DNA of 64,000 nt from positions 496,001 to 560,000 of the forward strand of contig NZ_CP007597.1 of NCBI RefSeq assembly GCF_000661955.1, given 5' to 3'. Made by a program: the position numbers and the translations under genes. Shown here piece by piece: positions 1-9,472 of the stretch (positions within the stretch are counted from its first letter, which is position 1; each line of letters begins with the position of its first letter). The notes under the pieces are model-generated. The model saw only the letters and a program-made list of their open reading frames with translations, had not been told where the DNA came from and made no database searches. Source of the stretch: Stenotrophomonas rhizophila. Its GTDB lineage: Bacteria; Pseudomonadota; Gammaproteobacteria; Xanthomonadales; Xanthomonadaceae.

Positions 1-2466
1 CAGCGACGCGCCGCGTGCCAGGTTGAACGAGAACGTTACCGCCGGGAACTGGCCCACGTGGTTGATCAACAGGTGCGCCGGGCGCTGCTCGATGCGCGCG
101 ATGCCATTCAACGGCACCTGTTTGCCCTCCGGCCCGGCCACGTGCAGGCGCGCGATGGCGTCCGGCCCGAAGGCCACGTCCGGGCGCGCTTCCAGCACCA
201 CGCGGTACTGATTGGCCTGGGTGAAGATGGTGGAGATCTGGCGCTGGCCGAACGCGTCGTACAGCGCATCGGCCACTGCGTCCACGCTGATGCCCAGGCG
301 CGCGGCGGCCACCCGGTCGATCAGCACGTGTGCCTGCAGGCCCTGGTCCTGCAGGTCGCTGGCCACGTCGGCCAGGGCTGCGGACTGCTGCAGGTGGGCC
401 AGCAACCGGGGCGTCCACTGCGCGAGCTGGTCGCTGTCGGGGCTGGTCAGGGTGAACTGGTACTGGGTGCGGCTGATCCGGTCCTCGATGCCCAGTTCCT
501 GCACCGGCTGCAGGTACAGCGTGATGCCGGGCACGTGCGCCACGCGCTGCTGCAGCCGCGCGATGATCGCCTGCGCGTCGGCATCGCGCTGCGCATGCGG
601 TTTCAGCTCGATCAGCAGCCGGCCACTGTTGAGCGTGGCGTTGTTGCCGTCCACGCCGATGAACGAGGACAGGCTGGCCACGTCCTCATCGTCCAGCAGC
701 GCCGCGGCAAGCGCCTGCTGGCGCTGTGCCATGGCCTGGAACGAGATCGACTGCGGCGCTTCGCTGATGCCCTGGATCAGGCCGGCGTCCTGCACCGGGA
801 AGAAGCCCTTGGGCACCCAGACGTACAGCGCGGCGGTAAGCAGCAGGGTGGCCACGGTGGCGCCCAGCATCAGCGGCTGGCGCTGCAGCACCCAGTGCAG
901 TTGGCGGTCGTAGATCGCCACCACGCGGTCGAACGGGTCGCCCTGCTGCGCCGATTCCTGGCCGTCAGCATCACGGCGGGTGGCATGCCCGGCCTTGAGC
1001 AGACGCGCGCACATCATCGGGGTCAACGTCAGCGACACCAGCAGCGAGATGCCGATCGCCACCGCCAGGGTGATCGCGAACTCGTGGAACAGCTTGCCCA
1101 CCACGTCGGCCATGAACAGCAGCGGGATCAGCACCGCGATCAGCGACAGGGTCAGCGAGATCAGGGTGAAGCCGATCTGCCGGGCGCCCTTCAGTGCCGC
1201 CTGCATCGGCGTGGCGCCGCGTTCCAGGTGGCGGGCGATGTTCTCCAGCATCACGATCGCATCGTCGACCACGAAGCCGGTGGCGATGGTGAGCGCCATC
1301 AGGGTGAGGTTGTTGAGCGAGAACCCCGCCAGCAGCATCACCCCGAAGGTGCCCACCAGCGACAGCGGCACCGCGATGCTGGGAATGATCGTGGCCGGAA
1401 TGTTGCGCAGGAACACGAAGGTGACCATCACCACCAGCGCGATGGCGATCAGCAGTTCGTGCTGCACGCCGCGGATGGAGGCGCGGATCGATTCGGTGCG
1501 GTCGCTCAGTACCGCCACGTCCACGCCCTTGGGCAGCGACGCCTGCAGCTGCGGCAGCAGCGCCCGCACCTGGTCCACCACGGCGATCACGTTGGCACCG
1601 GGCTGGCGCTGGATGTTGATCAGCACCGCCGGCGTGGTGCCCGACCACGCGGCCAGCTGGCGGTTCTCCGCGCCGTCTTCGATCGTGGCCACATCGCCCA
1701 GGCGCAGCGGCGCGCCGTCCTTGTAGGCCAGGATCAGTGCCTGGTATTCGGCCACCGAGCGCATCTGGTCGTTGGCATCGAGCATGATCGCGCGGGTGGG
1801 GCCGTCGAAGCTGCCCTTGGGCATGTTGACGTTGGCCGCGCCGATCGCGGTGCGGATGCTGGCCATGCTCAGCCCGTTGGCGGCCAGCGCCGACGGATTC
1901 ACCTGGATGCGCACCGCCGGGCGCTGCCCACCGGCCAGGCTGACCAGGCCCACGCCCGGCAGCTGCGACAGGCGCTGGGCCATGCGCGTATCCACCAGGT
2001 CGTGCACCTGCGGCAGCGACAGGCCCTGCGAGGTCACCGCCAGGGTGAGGATCGGGGTGTCGGCCGGGTTGACCTTGCGGTACACCGGCGGCACCGGCAG
2101 GTCGTCGGGCAGGAAGCTGTCGGCGGCATTGATGGCCGCCTGCACTTCCTGCTCGGCTACGCCCAGGGCCACCTCCAGCGAAAACTGCAGGGTGATCACC
2201 GACGCGCCCCCCGAGCTGGTGGAGGACATCTGCTTCAGCCCGGGAATCTGGCCGAGCTGGCGCTCCAGCGGCGCAGTCACCGCACTGGTGGTCACCCCCG
2301 GGCTGGCGCCCGGGTACAGCGTGGTGACCTGGATGATCGGGTAGTCCACCTGCGGCAGCGCCGCCACCGGCAGCAGCCGGTAGGCCAGGATGCCGGACAG
2401 CAGCAGCGCCACCATCAGCAGCGTGGTGGCTACCGGGCGCTCGATGAAGGGCCGCGAGAGGTTCAT
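1..2466 (-). CDS. mdtB: RND multidrug efflux permease, MdtB/MuxB type (3' end cut off by window edge)
   Basis: This is an inner-membrane proton-driven drug exporter of the RND (HAE1) family; 822 codons are visible of the roughly 1040 usual. The start [18 protein letters not shown] is typical for MdtB, with TM1 right after it. The TM4 proton-relay motif [10 protein letters not shown] lies near residue 400. The start codon (2466) overlaps the stop of the upstream membrane-fusion gene in an ATGA arrangement, so the two are translationally coupled. In mdtABC operons a second permease (mdtC) normally follows, which would lie left of the window. The family is clear; the exact orthologue (MdtB or MuxB) and the substrates are inferred. 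Confidence 0.9.
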   Translation of the reverse strand, partial: MNLSRPFIERPVATTLLMVALLLSGILAYRLLPVAALPQVDYPIIQVTTLYPGASPGVTTSAVTAPLERQLGQIPGLKQMSSTSSGGASVITLQFSLEVALGVAEQEVQAAINAADSFLPDDLPVPPVYRKVNPADTPILTLAVTSQGLSLPQVHDLVDTRMAQRLSQLPGVGLVSLAGGQRPAVRIQVNPSALAANGLSMASIRTAIGAANVNMPKGSFDGPTRAIMLDANDQMRSVAEYQALILAYKDGAPLRLGDVATIEDGAENRQLAAWSGTTPAVLINIQRQPGANVIAVVDQVRALLPQLQASLPKGVDVAVLSDRTESIRASIRGVQHELLIAIALVVMVTFVFLRNIPATIIPSIAVPLSLVGTFGVMLLAGFSLNNLTLMALTIATGFVVDDAIVMLENIARHLERGATPMQAALKGARQIGFTLISLTLSLIAVLIPLLFMADVVGKLFHEFAITLAVAIGISLLVSLTLTPMMCARLLKAGHATRRDADGQESAQQGDPFDRVVAIYDRQLHWVLQRQPLMLGATVATLLLTAALYVWVPKGFFPVQDAGLIQGISEAPQSISFQAMAQRQQALAAALLDDEDVASLSSFIGVDGNNATLNSGRLLIELKPHAQRDADAQAIIARLQQRVAHVPGITLYLQPVQELGIEDRISRTQYQFTLTSPDSDQLAQWTPRLLAHLQQSAALADVASDLQDQGLQAHVLIDRVAAARLGISVDAVADALYDAFGQRQISTIFTQANQYRVVLEARPDVAFGPDAIARLHVAGPEGKQVPLNGIARIEQRPAHLLINHVGQFPAVTFSFNLARGASL

Positions 2467-3638
2467 GCGCCGGTCCGCGGCGCGTCCACCTGCGTGCCCG
2501 GCGTGGGCACCACCTCCACCGGCGCACCTTCGCGCAGGCCGTCGATGCCTTCCACCACCACCCGCTCGCCGGCCTTGAGGCCTTCGCGCACCGAGACGCG
2601 CTCGCCATCAGCCGGGCCCAGCACCACGTTGCGCAGGTGCGAGGTGTTGTCCGGGGCAATCACATACACATAGCTGCCCTTGCTGCCGAACTGCACGGCG
2701 GCGTTGGGAATCACCACCGCATCGGCACTGCTGACCTGCAGGCGGATGTTGACGAACTGGTTGGGGAACAGCGCCTCGTCGGCATTGGCGAACTGCGCGC
2801 GCAGCTTCAGCGTGCCGGTGGCGGTGTCGATACGGTTGTCCAGGCTGGACAGCACGCCGCTGCCGAGTGCCTGGCGCTCTTCGCGATCCCATGCTTCCAC
2901 CGTGAGGTCGGGCGCGGCGCGCACGGCGGCCACCACCGCCGGCAGGTCCGGCTCGGGCACGGTGAACAGCACGCTGATCGGTGTGGTCTGGGTGATGGTG
3001 GCCAGCGGCTCGGTATCGCCACTGCGCACCAGGTTGCCCACGTCCACGTTGCGCAGGCCCATGCGCCCGGCCACCGGCGCGGTGATGCGGGTGTACTGCA
3101 ACTGCAAGCGTGCTTCATCCACCGCAGCCTGGTCGGTCTGGCGCCGGCCCTGCAGCTGGCGCACCTTGCTCTGCTGGTCGCTCAGGTCCTGGGCCGACAC
3201 GAAGTGCTTGGCCTGCAGTTCGCTGTAGCGGTTGAGCTGGGTCTGCGCGTTGTCCAGTTCGGCCAGGTTCTGCTGCTGGGTGCCCAGCGCACGCGCCAAC
3301 GCCACCTGGTAGGGGCGCGGGTCGATCTCAGCGATCAGGTCGCCGGCCTTGACGTGCTCGCCCTCGCGGAACGACAGCCGCAGCAGTTCGCCGTCCACGC
3401 GGCTGCGCAGGCTCACGGTATGCAACGGCGTCACCGTGCCCAGCGCCTTCAGGCGCACCACCAGGTCTTCGCGCACCACCGTGGCCACGCGCACCGGCGT
3501 TGCGGTGCTCGCGGGTGCGGCTTCGGCGGCCGGCGCGGGCGACAACACGCGCCAGGCGATCACGGCGGCGGCCAGCACGGCCACGACCAACAGCGGTTTG
3601 AACAGACGACGGGAACGCGAGGGGAGCGGGGCAGACAT
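2463..3638 (-). CDS. mdtA: RND efflux membrane fusion protein (periplasmic adaptor)
   Basis: The 391-aa adaptor joins the RND permease to an outer-membrane channel. An N-terminal membrane anchor lies at about residues 12-31. It is followed by a lipoyl half-motif ([20 protein letters not shown]), an alpha-hairpin with [17 protein letters not shown], the second lipoyl half ([19 protein letters not shown]), and beta-barrel and membrane-proximal domains ending near [18 protein letters not shown]. Its length is close to that of E. coli MdtA. It is the first gene of the mdtA-mdtB operon on this strand, with a 4-bp overlap to the permease. No regulator is adjacent. The family call is secure. Confidence 0.93.
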   Translation of the reverse strand: MSAPLPSRSRRLFKPLLVVAVLAAAVIAWRVLSPAPAAEAAPASTATPVRVATVVREDLVVRLKALGTVTPLHTVSLRSRVDGELLRLSFREGEHVKAGDLIAEIDPRPYQVALARALGTQQQNLAELDNAQTQLNRYSELQAKHFVSAQDLSDQQSKVRQLQGRRQTDQAAVDEARLQLQYTRITAPVAGRMGLRNVDVGNLVRSGDTEPLATITQTTPISVLFTVPEPDLPAVVAAVRAAPDLTVEAWDREERQALGSGVLSSLDNRIDTATGTLKLRAQFANADEALFPNQFVNIRLQVSSADAVVIPNAAVQFGSKGSYVYVIAPDNTSHLRNVVLGPADGERVSVREGLKAGERVVVEGIDGLREGAPVEVVPTPGTQVDAPRTGA

Positions 3639-3840
3639 GGGGCATCCTGCGCGTGCGCCACACGGCGAACGCGTCCATGGTTTACCGGCCCGTGGGGGCA
3701 GGCGAGGCGAAGTGGGGTTGTCTGGCGGGGCCGCTGGTCGAATGCCGCAGCGTGGCTGGATACCGACCCGGGAGGGGCGGGGGCGTCATGGTACCGCGTG
3801 TGGGTGCCTGCACTCACATGCCCTTGGTCATGGGGCGGGG

Positions 3841-3934
3841 ACGGTTGGGTGCTACCGGTGCATTGAACGTGTGTCAGGCCACCCGACCAACGGTCGGGTG
3901 CTACCGGTGCATTGAACGTTCCGTTCAATGCACC
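3841..3934. repeat. Duplicated REP (SMAG-type) unit and long palindrome at the end of the glycine transporter gene
   Basis: A 30-bp unit at 3841-3870 recurs at 3890-3919 with one mismatch. Between them is a GTAG-headed palindrome (3881-3904, head on the minus strand). A perfect 12-bp inverted repeat (3906-3917 and 3923-3934, 5-base loop) follows. Its right arm contains the last codons and stop of the minus-strand gene, so the duplicated unit carries a copy of that gene's 3' end. On the minus strand this hairpin directly follows the stop and may act as an mRNA-stabilising or weak terminator structure. There is no T-run. The rest of 3639-3840 shows no gene and probably holds the mdtA promoter, which I could not place. 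Confidence 0.8.
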
Positions 3935-4542
3935 TCGTCGCGGTAGACGAACTTGGGCATTTCCCATTTGAAGTGGATCGCCAGCAGGCGCAGCAGGAAG
4001 CCGCCGCCCAGGCACCACAGCGTGGCCGCGTTGATCGACACGCCCAGCTCCAGCAGGCCCAGGTAGGCCGCACCGGTGAACAGCGTGATCACCGCATACA
4101 GTTCCTTCTGGAAGATCAGCGGGACCTCGTTGCACAGCACGTCGCGCAGCACGCCGCCGAAGGCACCGGTCAACATGCCCGAGATCAGCACGATCGGCGC
4201 GGCGTGGCCGGCATCGCGCGCCACCGCGCAGCCGATGAGGGTGAAGCAGATCAGCCCCAGCCCATCCAGCACCAGGAAGGTGCGGCGGAAGTGGTGCATC
4301 CAGCGCGCCACCCAGGTGGCGATCAACGCCGCGCAGATGGTGAAGCCCAGGTACTCGGGGTGCTTCACCCAGCCCAGCGGGTAGTGGCCCAGCACGATGT
4401 CGCGCAGCGAGCCACCGCCCAGCGCGGTGACGCAGGCAATGATGACCACGCCGAACAGGTCCATGCGCCGCCGTCCGGCGGACAGCGCGCCGGTCATGGC
4501 TTCGGCGGAAATGGCGATGAGGTAGATCAGGGAGAGCAGCAT
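3925..4542 (-). CDS. Glycine transporter / TRIC-like channel (UPF0126, YicG type)
   Basis: A 205-aa integral membrane protein of the UPF0126 family, which is built of two similar three-helix repeats related to TRIC cation channels. Each repeat shows the family motif: GGGSLRDIVLG at about 42-52 and GAFGGVLRDVL in the second half. The ATG at 4542 was chosen because the hydrophobic N-terminus begins there and a GGAG lies upstream; the frame stays open back into the riboswitch, which is not coding. The tandem glycine riboswitch in the leader strongly suggests glycine export or uptake as the role. Family is sure; substrate is inferred from the riboswitch. Confidence 0.9.
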   Translation of the reverse strand: MLLSLIYLIAISAEAMTGALSAGRRRMDLFGVVIIACVTALGGGSLRDIVLGHYPLGWVKHPEYLGFTICAALIATWVARWMHHFRRTFLVLDGLGLICFTLIGCAVARDAGHAAPIVLISGMLTGAFGGVLRDVLCNEVPLIFQKELYAVITLFTGAAYLGLLELGVSINAATLWCLGGGFLLRLLAIHFKWEMPKFVYRDEVH

Positions 4543-4630
4543 GGGGGAGGCTCCGGGGACGTCAGGCGGGGACGGAAGCACGCACATCGCACGCCAGCGC
4601 GGGGCACTGTCGTGAGGGTGGGATTCCGTT

Positions 4631-4822
4631 GCCGCTCCCGCTGTCCTTTTGCCTGAGAGTTCGGTGGCCAAGGCCACGTGCCCCTTCGGCGGGTCATTGA
4701 AGACCTCTCTCCAGATCGGCGTGCTGGATGCATGGTTGGTGGCGTTCCGAGCCACCGGCCTGAGCGATTATGGGAGCCTGCGCCTTCGGCGGGTGCCAGC
4801 GTGGCACCTCTCTCCTGCATCC
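4631..4822 (-). promoter_or_regulatory. Tandem glycine riboswitch (two aptamers)
   Basis: Two consecutive glycine aptamers lie on the minus strand. Aptamer 1 (4822-4726) is closed by GGATGCA pairing with TGCATCC and contains GGAGAGAGG and CGCCGAAGGCGCAGG. Aptamer 2 (4720-4631) contains GGAGAGAGG, CCGCCGAAGGGGCA and the signature CTCTCAGGCAAAAGGACAG. The two are separated by only a few bases, as in known cooperative tandem glycine riboswitches. About 88 nt remain before the start codon of the UPF0126 gene, enough for an expression platform. No long T-run is present, so control of translation start is more likely than transcription termination (inference). Confidence 0.93.
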
Positions 4823-4829
4823 GGGGCGG

Positions 4830-4838
4830 ATTCTAGCA
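4830..4838 (-). promoter_or_regulatory. Probable extended -10 promoter of the riboswitch transcript
   Basis: The minus strand reads TGCTAGAAT just upstream of aptamer 1, matching an extended -10 element (TGnTATAAT) with one change. Transcription would begin about 7 bases later, right at the P1 stem of the first aptamer. I see no good -35 hexamer, which is common for extended -10 promoters. Confidence 0.5.
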
Positions 4839-4871
4839 GCCGCCGGGCGCTCTCCGGTGGATAATCCCGGT

Positions 4872-5135
4872 ATGCCCGCTGAACCCGCCCCCTGGTATGT
4901 GTACCTGCTGGAATGCCGCAACGGCAGTTATTACGCCGGCATCAGCAACGACGTGGACGCCCGCTTCCAGGCCCATCTGGCCGGCAGGGGCGCCAAGTAC
5001 ACCCGCGCCCACCCGCCGGTGAAGCTGCTGGCCATGCGCGCCTACCCGGACCGTGCGACCGCCTCCAAGGCCGAATGGCAGCTCAAGCGCCAGCCGCGGG
5101 CGCGCAAGCTGGCGTGGCTGCAGGCCACCCCGTAG
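4872..5135 (+). CDS. GIY-YIG nuclease superfamily protein (YhbQ-like)
   Basis: An 87-aa single-domain GIY-YIG protein. The family core is visible as [20 protein letters not shown] (about 8-27), with a conserved Arg in DVDARFQAH, the [12 protein letters not shown] segment and a late Glu in KAEWQLKR. Such stand-alone UPF0213 proteins are about 85-100 aa; several have reported weak nuclease activity, but their physiological role is poorly known. It is divergent from the riboswitch transcript. A short -10-like GATAAT lies about 10 bases before the ATG, so the mRNA leader may be very short. Confidence 0.88.
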   Translation: MPAEPAPWYVYLLECRNGSYYAGISNDVDARFQAHLAGRGAKYTRAHPPVKLLAMRAYPDRATASKAEWQLKRQPRARKLAWLQATP

Positions 5136-5219
5136 CGCCGGATCTGCCCGGCTGCGCGTGACGCTGGCTCGCCGTCACGGCGTAGGCCACAATCAGCCGA
5201 CCACCGGGAGGGAACCAGG

Positions 5220-5699
5220 ATGTTCGATCTCCAACGAAAGCCGCTGACACGGACGCGCACGACGTGGCTCCTGTCGCTCCCCGCGCTGCTGCTGGTTGGC
5301 CTGGTGATCGCCGCGCCCGCATCGGCGGCCAGGCCCGTGAACGCACTGCGTCATGGCGACATCGCCCCGGCCGACGCCTTCCGCGCCGCCTACGCCCCCG
5401 ATGCCATCGCGGCCGCGCGCACGCCGCTCGACCCGGCCAAGGTGCCCGCCAGCCTGCGTGGCCTGGTGCCGCTGGCCGAATACTGGGGCATCGGCGACGA
5501 CGTCCTCCGCGAGATGATGCAGGAGGGGGAGAGCCCGGCGAAGAAGAAGGCAATGGCCGATGCGGTCACCCCGCACAATGCGGCAATCACGGCCTGGCTG
5601 GACGGTCTTCGCACGGCTGAGCCGATGAGCGACGAGGCGGCCGCCTTCATGTACATGCAGCTGGGCCTGACCGAATTGGAGCTGTACCGCGAGGAATGA
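5220..5699 (+). CDS. Secreted or membrane-anchored protein of unknown function
   Basis: 159 aa, not recognised. The N-terminus has a basic region (about 1-14) and a hydrophobic stretch (about 15-35) ending in APASAARP, consistent with a signal peptide cut after ASA. The mature part is alpha-helical and acidic, with no catalytic motif that I recognise. A GGGAGGGAACC ribosome-binding site precedes the ATG. It lies 31 bp before another exported small protein and is probably co-transcribed with it. Confidence 0.7.
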   Translation: MFDLQRKPLTRTRTTWLLSLPALLLVGLVIAAPASAARPVNALRHGDIAPADAFRAAYAPDAIAAARTPLDPAKVPASLRGLVPLAEYWGIGDDVLREMMQEGESPAKKKAMADAVTPHNAAITAWLDGLRTAEPMSDEAAAFMYMQLGLTELELYREE

Positions 5700-5730
5700 G
5701 CTGCGCCACCTACCCGAGGGAAACCCTGCG

Positions 5731-6171
5731 ATGACCCCGCTTGCCCTGTTGCTCGCCCTTGCCGGCGCTACTACACCTGCCGCCCCCGCCATCGATCCCG
5801 CCACGCGTGCCGCGATCGAAGCCACCTGCCTGGACTACGTGGACGGTCAGCTCGAGGGCGATCCGGCCCGCGTGGCACGCTCGCTGCACCCGGACCTGGC
5901 CAAACGCGCGATCCTGGGTGACACCCCGGACGAGCGCCTCGGCCTGCGCCGGATGTCGAAGGAAGAGCTGGTGGAGCTCACCCGGCAGGGCGCGTTGAAA
6001 ACCCCGAAGGCGCAGTGGAACCGCAGCTGCAAGGTGCTCGACGTCACCGGCAACGCCGCCTCGGTGCGATTGGAAACACCGTGGTTCGTGGACTACTTCC
6101 ACATGGGTCGGTTCGGGGAGCGCTGGGTCATCGTCAATGCGCTGTGGTACAGCAAGCCGAAGGGGGCGTGA
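5731..6171 (+). CDS. Exported NTF2-like / putative lumazine-binding domain protein
   Basis: 146 aa with a short signal-like N-terminus (about 1-17). The mature part reads as an NTF2-like fold: AAIEATCLDYVDGQLEGD near the start, then LHPDLAKRAI and a C-terminal VDYFHMGRFGERWVIVNALW. This pattern is typical of the putative lumazine-binding (Lumazine_bd_2/SnoaL-like) group. Enzymatic function is unknown; many members are binding or stress proteins. It sits 3 bp upstream of the next ORF, so the two are likely one operon. Confidence 0.75.
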   Translation: MTPLALLLALAGATTPAAPAIDPATRAAIEATCLDYVDGQLEGDPARVARSLHPDLAKRAILGDTPDERLGLRRMSKEELVELTRQGALKTPKAQWNRSCKVLDVTGNAASVRLETPWFVDYFHMGRFGERWVIVNALWYSKPKGA

Positions 6172-6174
6172 CAC

Positions 6175-6624
6175 ATGAGCACCTCCGCCAAGGCGTGGAC
6201 GTCTCTGCTGCTGTTGGCTGTTCTGGTGGGTGCGCTACCGGGTGTGCTCTACCTGCTGGGCTTGGCCAGCATTCAGGCGGTGCCGCTGCCGGCAGCAGTG
6301 CCGAAAAGTCCCCAGGCGGTGTGCGATGGTGAGCCGCTTGAACCGGTCGCGCGGCTGGACCCCTGGCGCTTCACCGCCGCGCTCTTCATCGCGCCGCTTG
6401 GGCAGGATGTATTGGCGCATCGTCAAGCGTCGTGGGTGGCGGCCAGGCATTTGTTGCGCGAGCGACGCGGCGGCATGGTCAGCTGGCACCTTGCCAATGC
6501 CGCGTTGACGATCTGGATTACCCGGCACTGGAGCGCAACCCAGATCGCAGCCACCGCGCATGCAGAGCACTATTGTCGGGACCGCATTGCTGTTCCAAAT
6601 AGCCTGAGAACGCCGCGCGATTGA
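6175..6624 (+). CDS. Membrane-anchored hypothetical protein, weakly transglycosylase-like C-terminus
   Basis: 149 aa. One N-terminal transmembrane segment (about 9-30) is followed by a periplasmic-type domain. The segment around WHLANAALTIWITRHWSATQ (about 102-121) resembles the 'LxRxWSKxxIL' stretch of family 51 peptidoglycan glycosyltransferases, but the catalytic Glu motifs of that family are absent. I therefore leave the function open. It follows the preceding gene by only 3 bp. Confidence 0.6.
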   Translation: MSTSAKAWTSLLLLAVLVGALPGVLYLLGLASIQAVPLPAAVPKSPQAVCDGEPLEPVARLDPWRFTAALFIAPLGQDVLAHRQASWVAARHLLRERRGGMVSWHLANAALTIWITRHWSATQIAATAHAEHYCRDRIAVPNSLRTPRD

Positions 6625-6713
6625 CCGCCCGTGGCATCACCGCGATCATGCCCTGCGCCCCGCGCGTTTCCACAATGCAAGCCCGCATTGCACCCTACAG
6701 ACAAGGACGCCAC

Positions 6714-7037
6714 ATGACCGATACAACCGCACAACGACAGGCGCAGGCACTGGCCGCCATCCAGCAGGCCGTGGGCACCGAAGCCGGCGAAGACGGCGTG
6801 GATCTGTTCGCTGACCATCACCGCGACGCGCTGCCGGCCAGCTATTGGCAGCAGCACCTCGGCGATGTTGCGCCGACGTCGGCCGCCATCATCGGCCTGC
6901 TGGAATTCAAGTCGGCCTGGGGCGAAAACGAGAGCGAGTATTTCGATTTCACCCTGCCGGGCGACGTCACCAACTACGTGGTGTCGGTGCACTTCGATGA
7001 AGCCGGCGAGGTCGACACGATCGCGATGGAAAGCTGA
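6714..7037 (+). CDS. DUF2004-type cytosolic protein
   Basis: 107 aa. The ATG at 6714 was chosen because of the AAGGACG upstream and the MTDTTAQRQAQALAAIQ helix; the frame stays open upstream but without coding character. The second half (AAIIGLLEFKSAWGENESEY through FDEAGEVDTIAMES) matches my memory of DUF2004 proteins, which are small acidic alpha/beta proteins of unknown role, sometimes found next to toxins as possible immunity proteins. Its stop overlaps the next start (TGATG), so translation is coupled. Confidence 0.7.
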   Translation: MTDTTAQRQAQALAAIQQAVGTEAGEDGVDLFADHHRDALPASYWQQHLGDVAPTSAAIIGLLEFKSAWGENESEYFDFTLPGDVTNYVVSVHFDEAGEVDTIAMES

Positions 7038-7486
7038 TGGGCCTGTTCTCGCGCCTGTTCCGCGGCCCCGAATTCCTCGAGCACCCTCAACTGGGCCGGC
7101 TTGAACTGCTGACCGGTTCCAATGACAGCCACCATTGGATACAGGCGCCCGAAGAGGAGGAGGACGGGGTCGTACTGGCCAGTTTCCAGGTCATCGGCAA
7201 GGCGCCCCCCAGTGAGGCGCAGATCGCGTTCCTGCGCCGGCTCATCGACGAGCCAACGTGGATACTGGACGATGTGCAGGCGGTGATCGGTCCGGCCTAT
7301 GCGCAGTACTTCGGAGAACCCTTGCCCCGTGCGTGGCCGCTGGTGATGCAGCTTTGCTCGGTGAGCGTGCCGCTGGACGCCGACCCCGGCAACCCATGGG
7401 ACATCCAGCTGGTATCGGAACAGGGGCCGATCTTCACCGTGGCGTTCTGCAATGGGGTGGCCGAGCTGGGGAGCATCGATTCCTGA
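7037..7486 (+). CDS. Hypothetical protein coupled to the DUF2004 gene
   Basis: 149 aa, not recognised. No signal peptide or membrane segment is seen. It is acidic with a PEEEEDG loop near residue 35 and aromatic motifs (HHWIQAP, EPTWILDD). The start codon shares one base with the previous stop (TGATG), which strongly supports both ORFs as real genes of one operon. The pair might be accessory or immunity-like proteins; this is only inference. Confidence 0.65.
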   Translation: MGLFSRLFRGPEFLEHPQLGRLELLTGSNDSHHWIQAPEEEEDGVVLASFQVIGKAPPSEAQIAFLRRLIDEPTWILDDVQAVIGPAYAQYFGEPLPRAWPLVMQLCSVSVPLDADPGNPWDIQLVSEQGPIFTVAFCNGVAELGSIDS

Positions 7487-7596
7487 GTGACGCTGCGTGC
7501 AGGCAACATCCTGGCGCAGCCAGCGGTGGCTCACCGTCGCTTCGCCGCCACACCATGCGTGTGGCAATCCAATGACGACGCGCCAGGGAGGCGGGA

Positions 7597-8154
7597 GTGG
7601 GAACAGCGAGATTCTATAAAGAAATGGGCGCAGTGATGCGCGACGGCGACGAACATGACCACGCCCAGCGCATGCAGATGGCTTACGAGGCCGTCAGGGA
7701 CGCCTGGTTGGCAAGCAAGGAATACACCGCGCTGGTGAAAGCAATCCTGGGCAACTGGACCAGCGGCAACTGCGTGCCGTACATGCAGCCACTGACGGCG
7801 GCGCTGGTCGGCGACGGTGAGCACACCCTGCACCGCACGCTGTGGGCACGTACCATCCAGCGCCAGGTGGAGGGCTTCTTCCGTGAATACGCAGCCCTAC
7901 GCGGTTCGCGCATCAGCGTGGACGCGCTTCTGGCAGCGGACACGAGTGGCTTCGACGAACACGACGTGAACGGCCGTTTCGACGCGCCCAAGGCCTGCGC
8001 CTTCCTGCTGCAGCGTCTGTTCGACAGCCTGGCGATCTGGCGCGGGGAGCTGGTTGACGCGGGCATGCCGTGTACGGAACCGGACGCCATCGCCGCCAGC
8101 CTGCGCCGCCTTCGCAAGCCGCCCATCTCCGTTTCCCGTCTGCCGGCGGGGTGA
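7597..8154 (+). CDS. Hypothetical cytosolic protein
   Basis: 185 aa, not recognised. It starts with GTG preceded by the strong Shine-Dalgarno AGGGAGGCGGGA; no ATG fits as well. The protein is mostly helical, with no signal peptide, membrane segment or recognisable active site. It ends 13 bp from the end of the convergent NADH dehydrogenase gene; I see no terminator in that gap. Confidence 0.6.
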   Translation: MGTARFYKEMGAVMRDGDEHDHAQRMQMAYEAVRDAWLASKEYTALVKAILGNWTSGNCVPYMQPLTAALVGDGEHTLHRTLWARTIQRQVEGFFREYAALRGSRISVDALLAADTSGFDEHDVNGRFDAPKACAFLLQRLFDSLAIWRGELVDAGMPCTEPDAIAASLRRLRKPPISVSRLPAG

Positions 8155-8167
8155 GCATCGGCCAGGG

Positions 8168-9472
8168 TCAGGGCGGCGGCGAGGTGTCGCTGGGCAGCTT
8201 CGGCCTGCGGTCCTCACGGTCATCCCCGAAGATGATCCGCGCACTGCGCTGGTAGCTCCAATACGCCACCGCCCAGTTGAGCAGCACCACGATGCGGTTG
8301 CGGAAGCCGATCAGGAAGAACACGTGCGCGGCCAGCCAGAACCACCAGGCCAGCACGCCGGACAACTGCAGCTTGCCCAGGTGCACGATGGCCGCCATGC
8401 GCCCGATCGTGGCCAGGTTGCCGAAGTCCTGGTACTTGAACGCGACCGGCGCCGGTTTGTCGTCCAACCGCGCGCGGATGATCGCCGCCACATGCTTGCC
8501 CATCTGCTTGGCCGCCGGTGCCACGCCGGGCACCGGCCGGCCGTCGGCCTGGCTGAGCGCGGCCAGGTCGCCGGCAACGAAGATCTCCGGGTGGCCTTCG
8601 ATGGTCAGGTCGGGCTGTACCGGCACGCGGCCGGCGCGGTCCAGCGGCACCTCGAGCGTGCGTGCCAGCGGCGAGGCGGCCACGCCGGCGGCCCACACCA
8701 CGGTGCGCGCCGGCACGAACTGGTTGCCCAGCTGGAAGCCGTCGCCGTTGATGTCACTGACCGGCGTACCGGTGAGCACTTCCACGCCCAGTTTTTCCAG
8801 CTGGCGGCGCGCCTTCAACGACAGCACCTCGGGGAAGGTCGACAGCACGCGCGGGCCGGCTTCCACCAGGCGCACCTTGGCGCTGGCCGGGTCGATGTGG
8901 CGGAATTCGTTGCGCAGCGTGTGCCGGGCGATCTCGGCCAGGGTGCCGGCCAGTTCCACCCCGGTGGGGCCGCCACCGACCACCGCAAAGCTGAGCCAGG
9001 CGGCCTTGCGGGCCGGATCGGGCTCGGCCTCGGCGCGCTCGAAGGCGAGCAGCAGCTTGCGGCGGAGTGCGATGGCATCGTCCAGGGTCTTCAGCCCGGG
9101 CGCATCGGCGGCCCATTCGTCGTGGCCGAAGTAGGCGTGGGTGGCGCCCGTGCACAGCATCAGCGTGTCATAGCCCAGCGCGCTGCCATCGGCGAGGGTG
9201 ATCTGCCGGGCCTGCTTGTCGATCGAGGTCACTTCGCCCAGGCGCACTTCCACGTTGCGTTGGTCGCCCAGGATGTGGCGCAGGGGCGCGGCGATATCCG
9301 GTGCCGACAGCCCGGCGGTGGCCACCTGGTACAGCAGCGGCTGGAACAGATGGTGGTTGCGACGGTCTACCAGGGTGATGCGCACGCGCGCGCTGGCCAA
9401 TGCCCGGGTGGCCCAGAGGCCGGCGAAGCCTCCACCGATGATCACCAGGTGGGGCAGGGTATCGCGGGTCAT
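8168..9472 (-). CDS. ndh: Type II NADH:quinone dehydrogenase (NDH-2)
   Basis: 434 aa. A peripheral inner-membrane flavoenzyme that passes electrons from NADH to quinone without pumping protons. The FAD dinucleotide site is HLVIIGGGFAGLWATRAL (about 8-25), the NADH site is FAVVGGGPTGVELAGTLAE (about 163-181), and the second FAD motif is EIFVAGDLAAL (about 302-312). The C-terminal region (WWFWLAAHVFFLIGFRNR) forms the amphipathic or membrane-binding helices usual for this family. It is monocistronic, with about 160 bp to the divergent NYN gene. Confidence 0.93.
   Translation of the reverse strand: MTRDTLPHLVIIGGGFAGLWATRALASARVRITLVDRRNHHLFQPLLYQVATAGLSAPDIAAPLRHILGDQRNVEVRLGEVTSIDKQARQITLADGSALGYDTLMLCTGATHAYFGHDEWAADAPGLKTLDDAIALRRKLLLAFERAEAEPDPARKAAWLSFAVVGGGPTGVELAGTLAEIARHTLRNEFRHIDPASAKVRLVEAGPRVLSTFPEVLSLKARRQLEKLGVEVLTGTPVSDINGDGFQLGNQFVPARTVVWAAGVAASPLARTLEVPLDRAGRVPVQPDLTIEGHPEIFVAGDLAALSQADGRPVPGVAPAAKQMGKHVAAIIRARLDDKPAPVAFKYQDFGNLATIGRMAAIVHLGKLQLSGVLAWWFWLAAHVFFLIGFRNRIVVLLNWAVAYWSYQRSARIIFGDDREDRRPKLPSDTSPPP

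Noticed and set aside
58..2673. Long plus-strand ORF (871 codons) opposite mdtB
   Set aside because: Arg/His/Gln-rich antisense shadow of the RND permease and adaptor, with no domain and no ribosome-binding site. High GC makes such open frames common.
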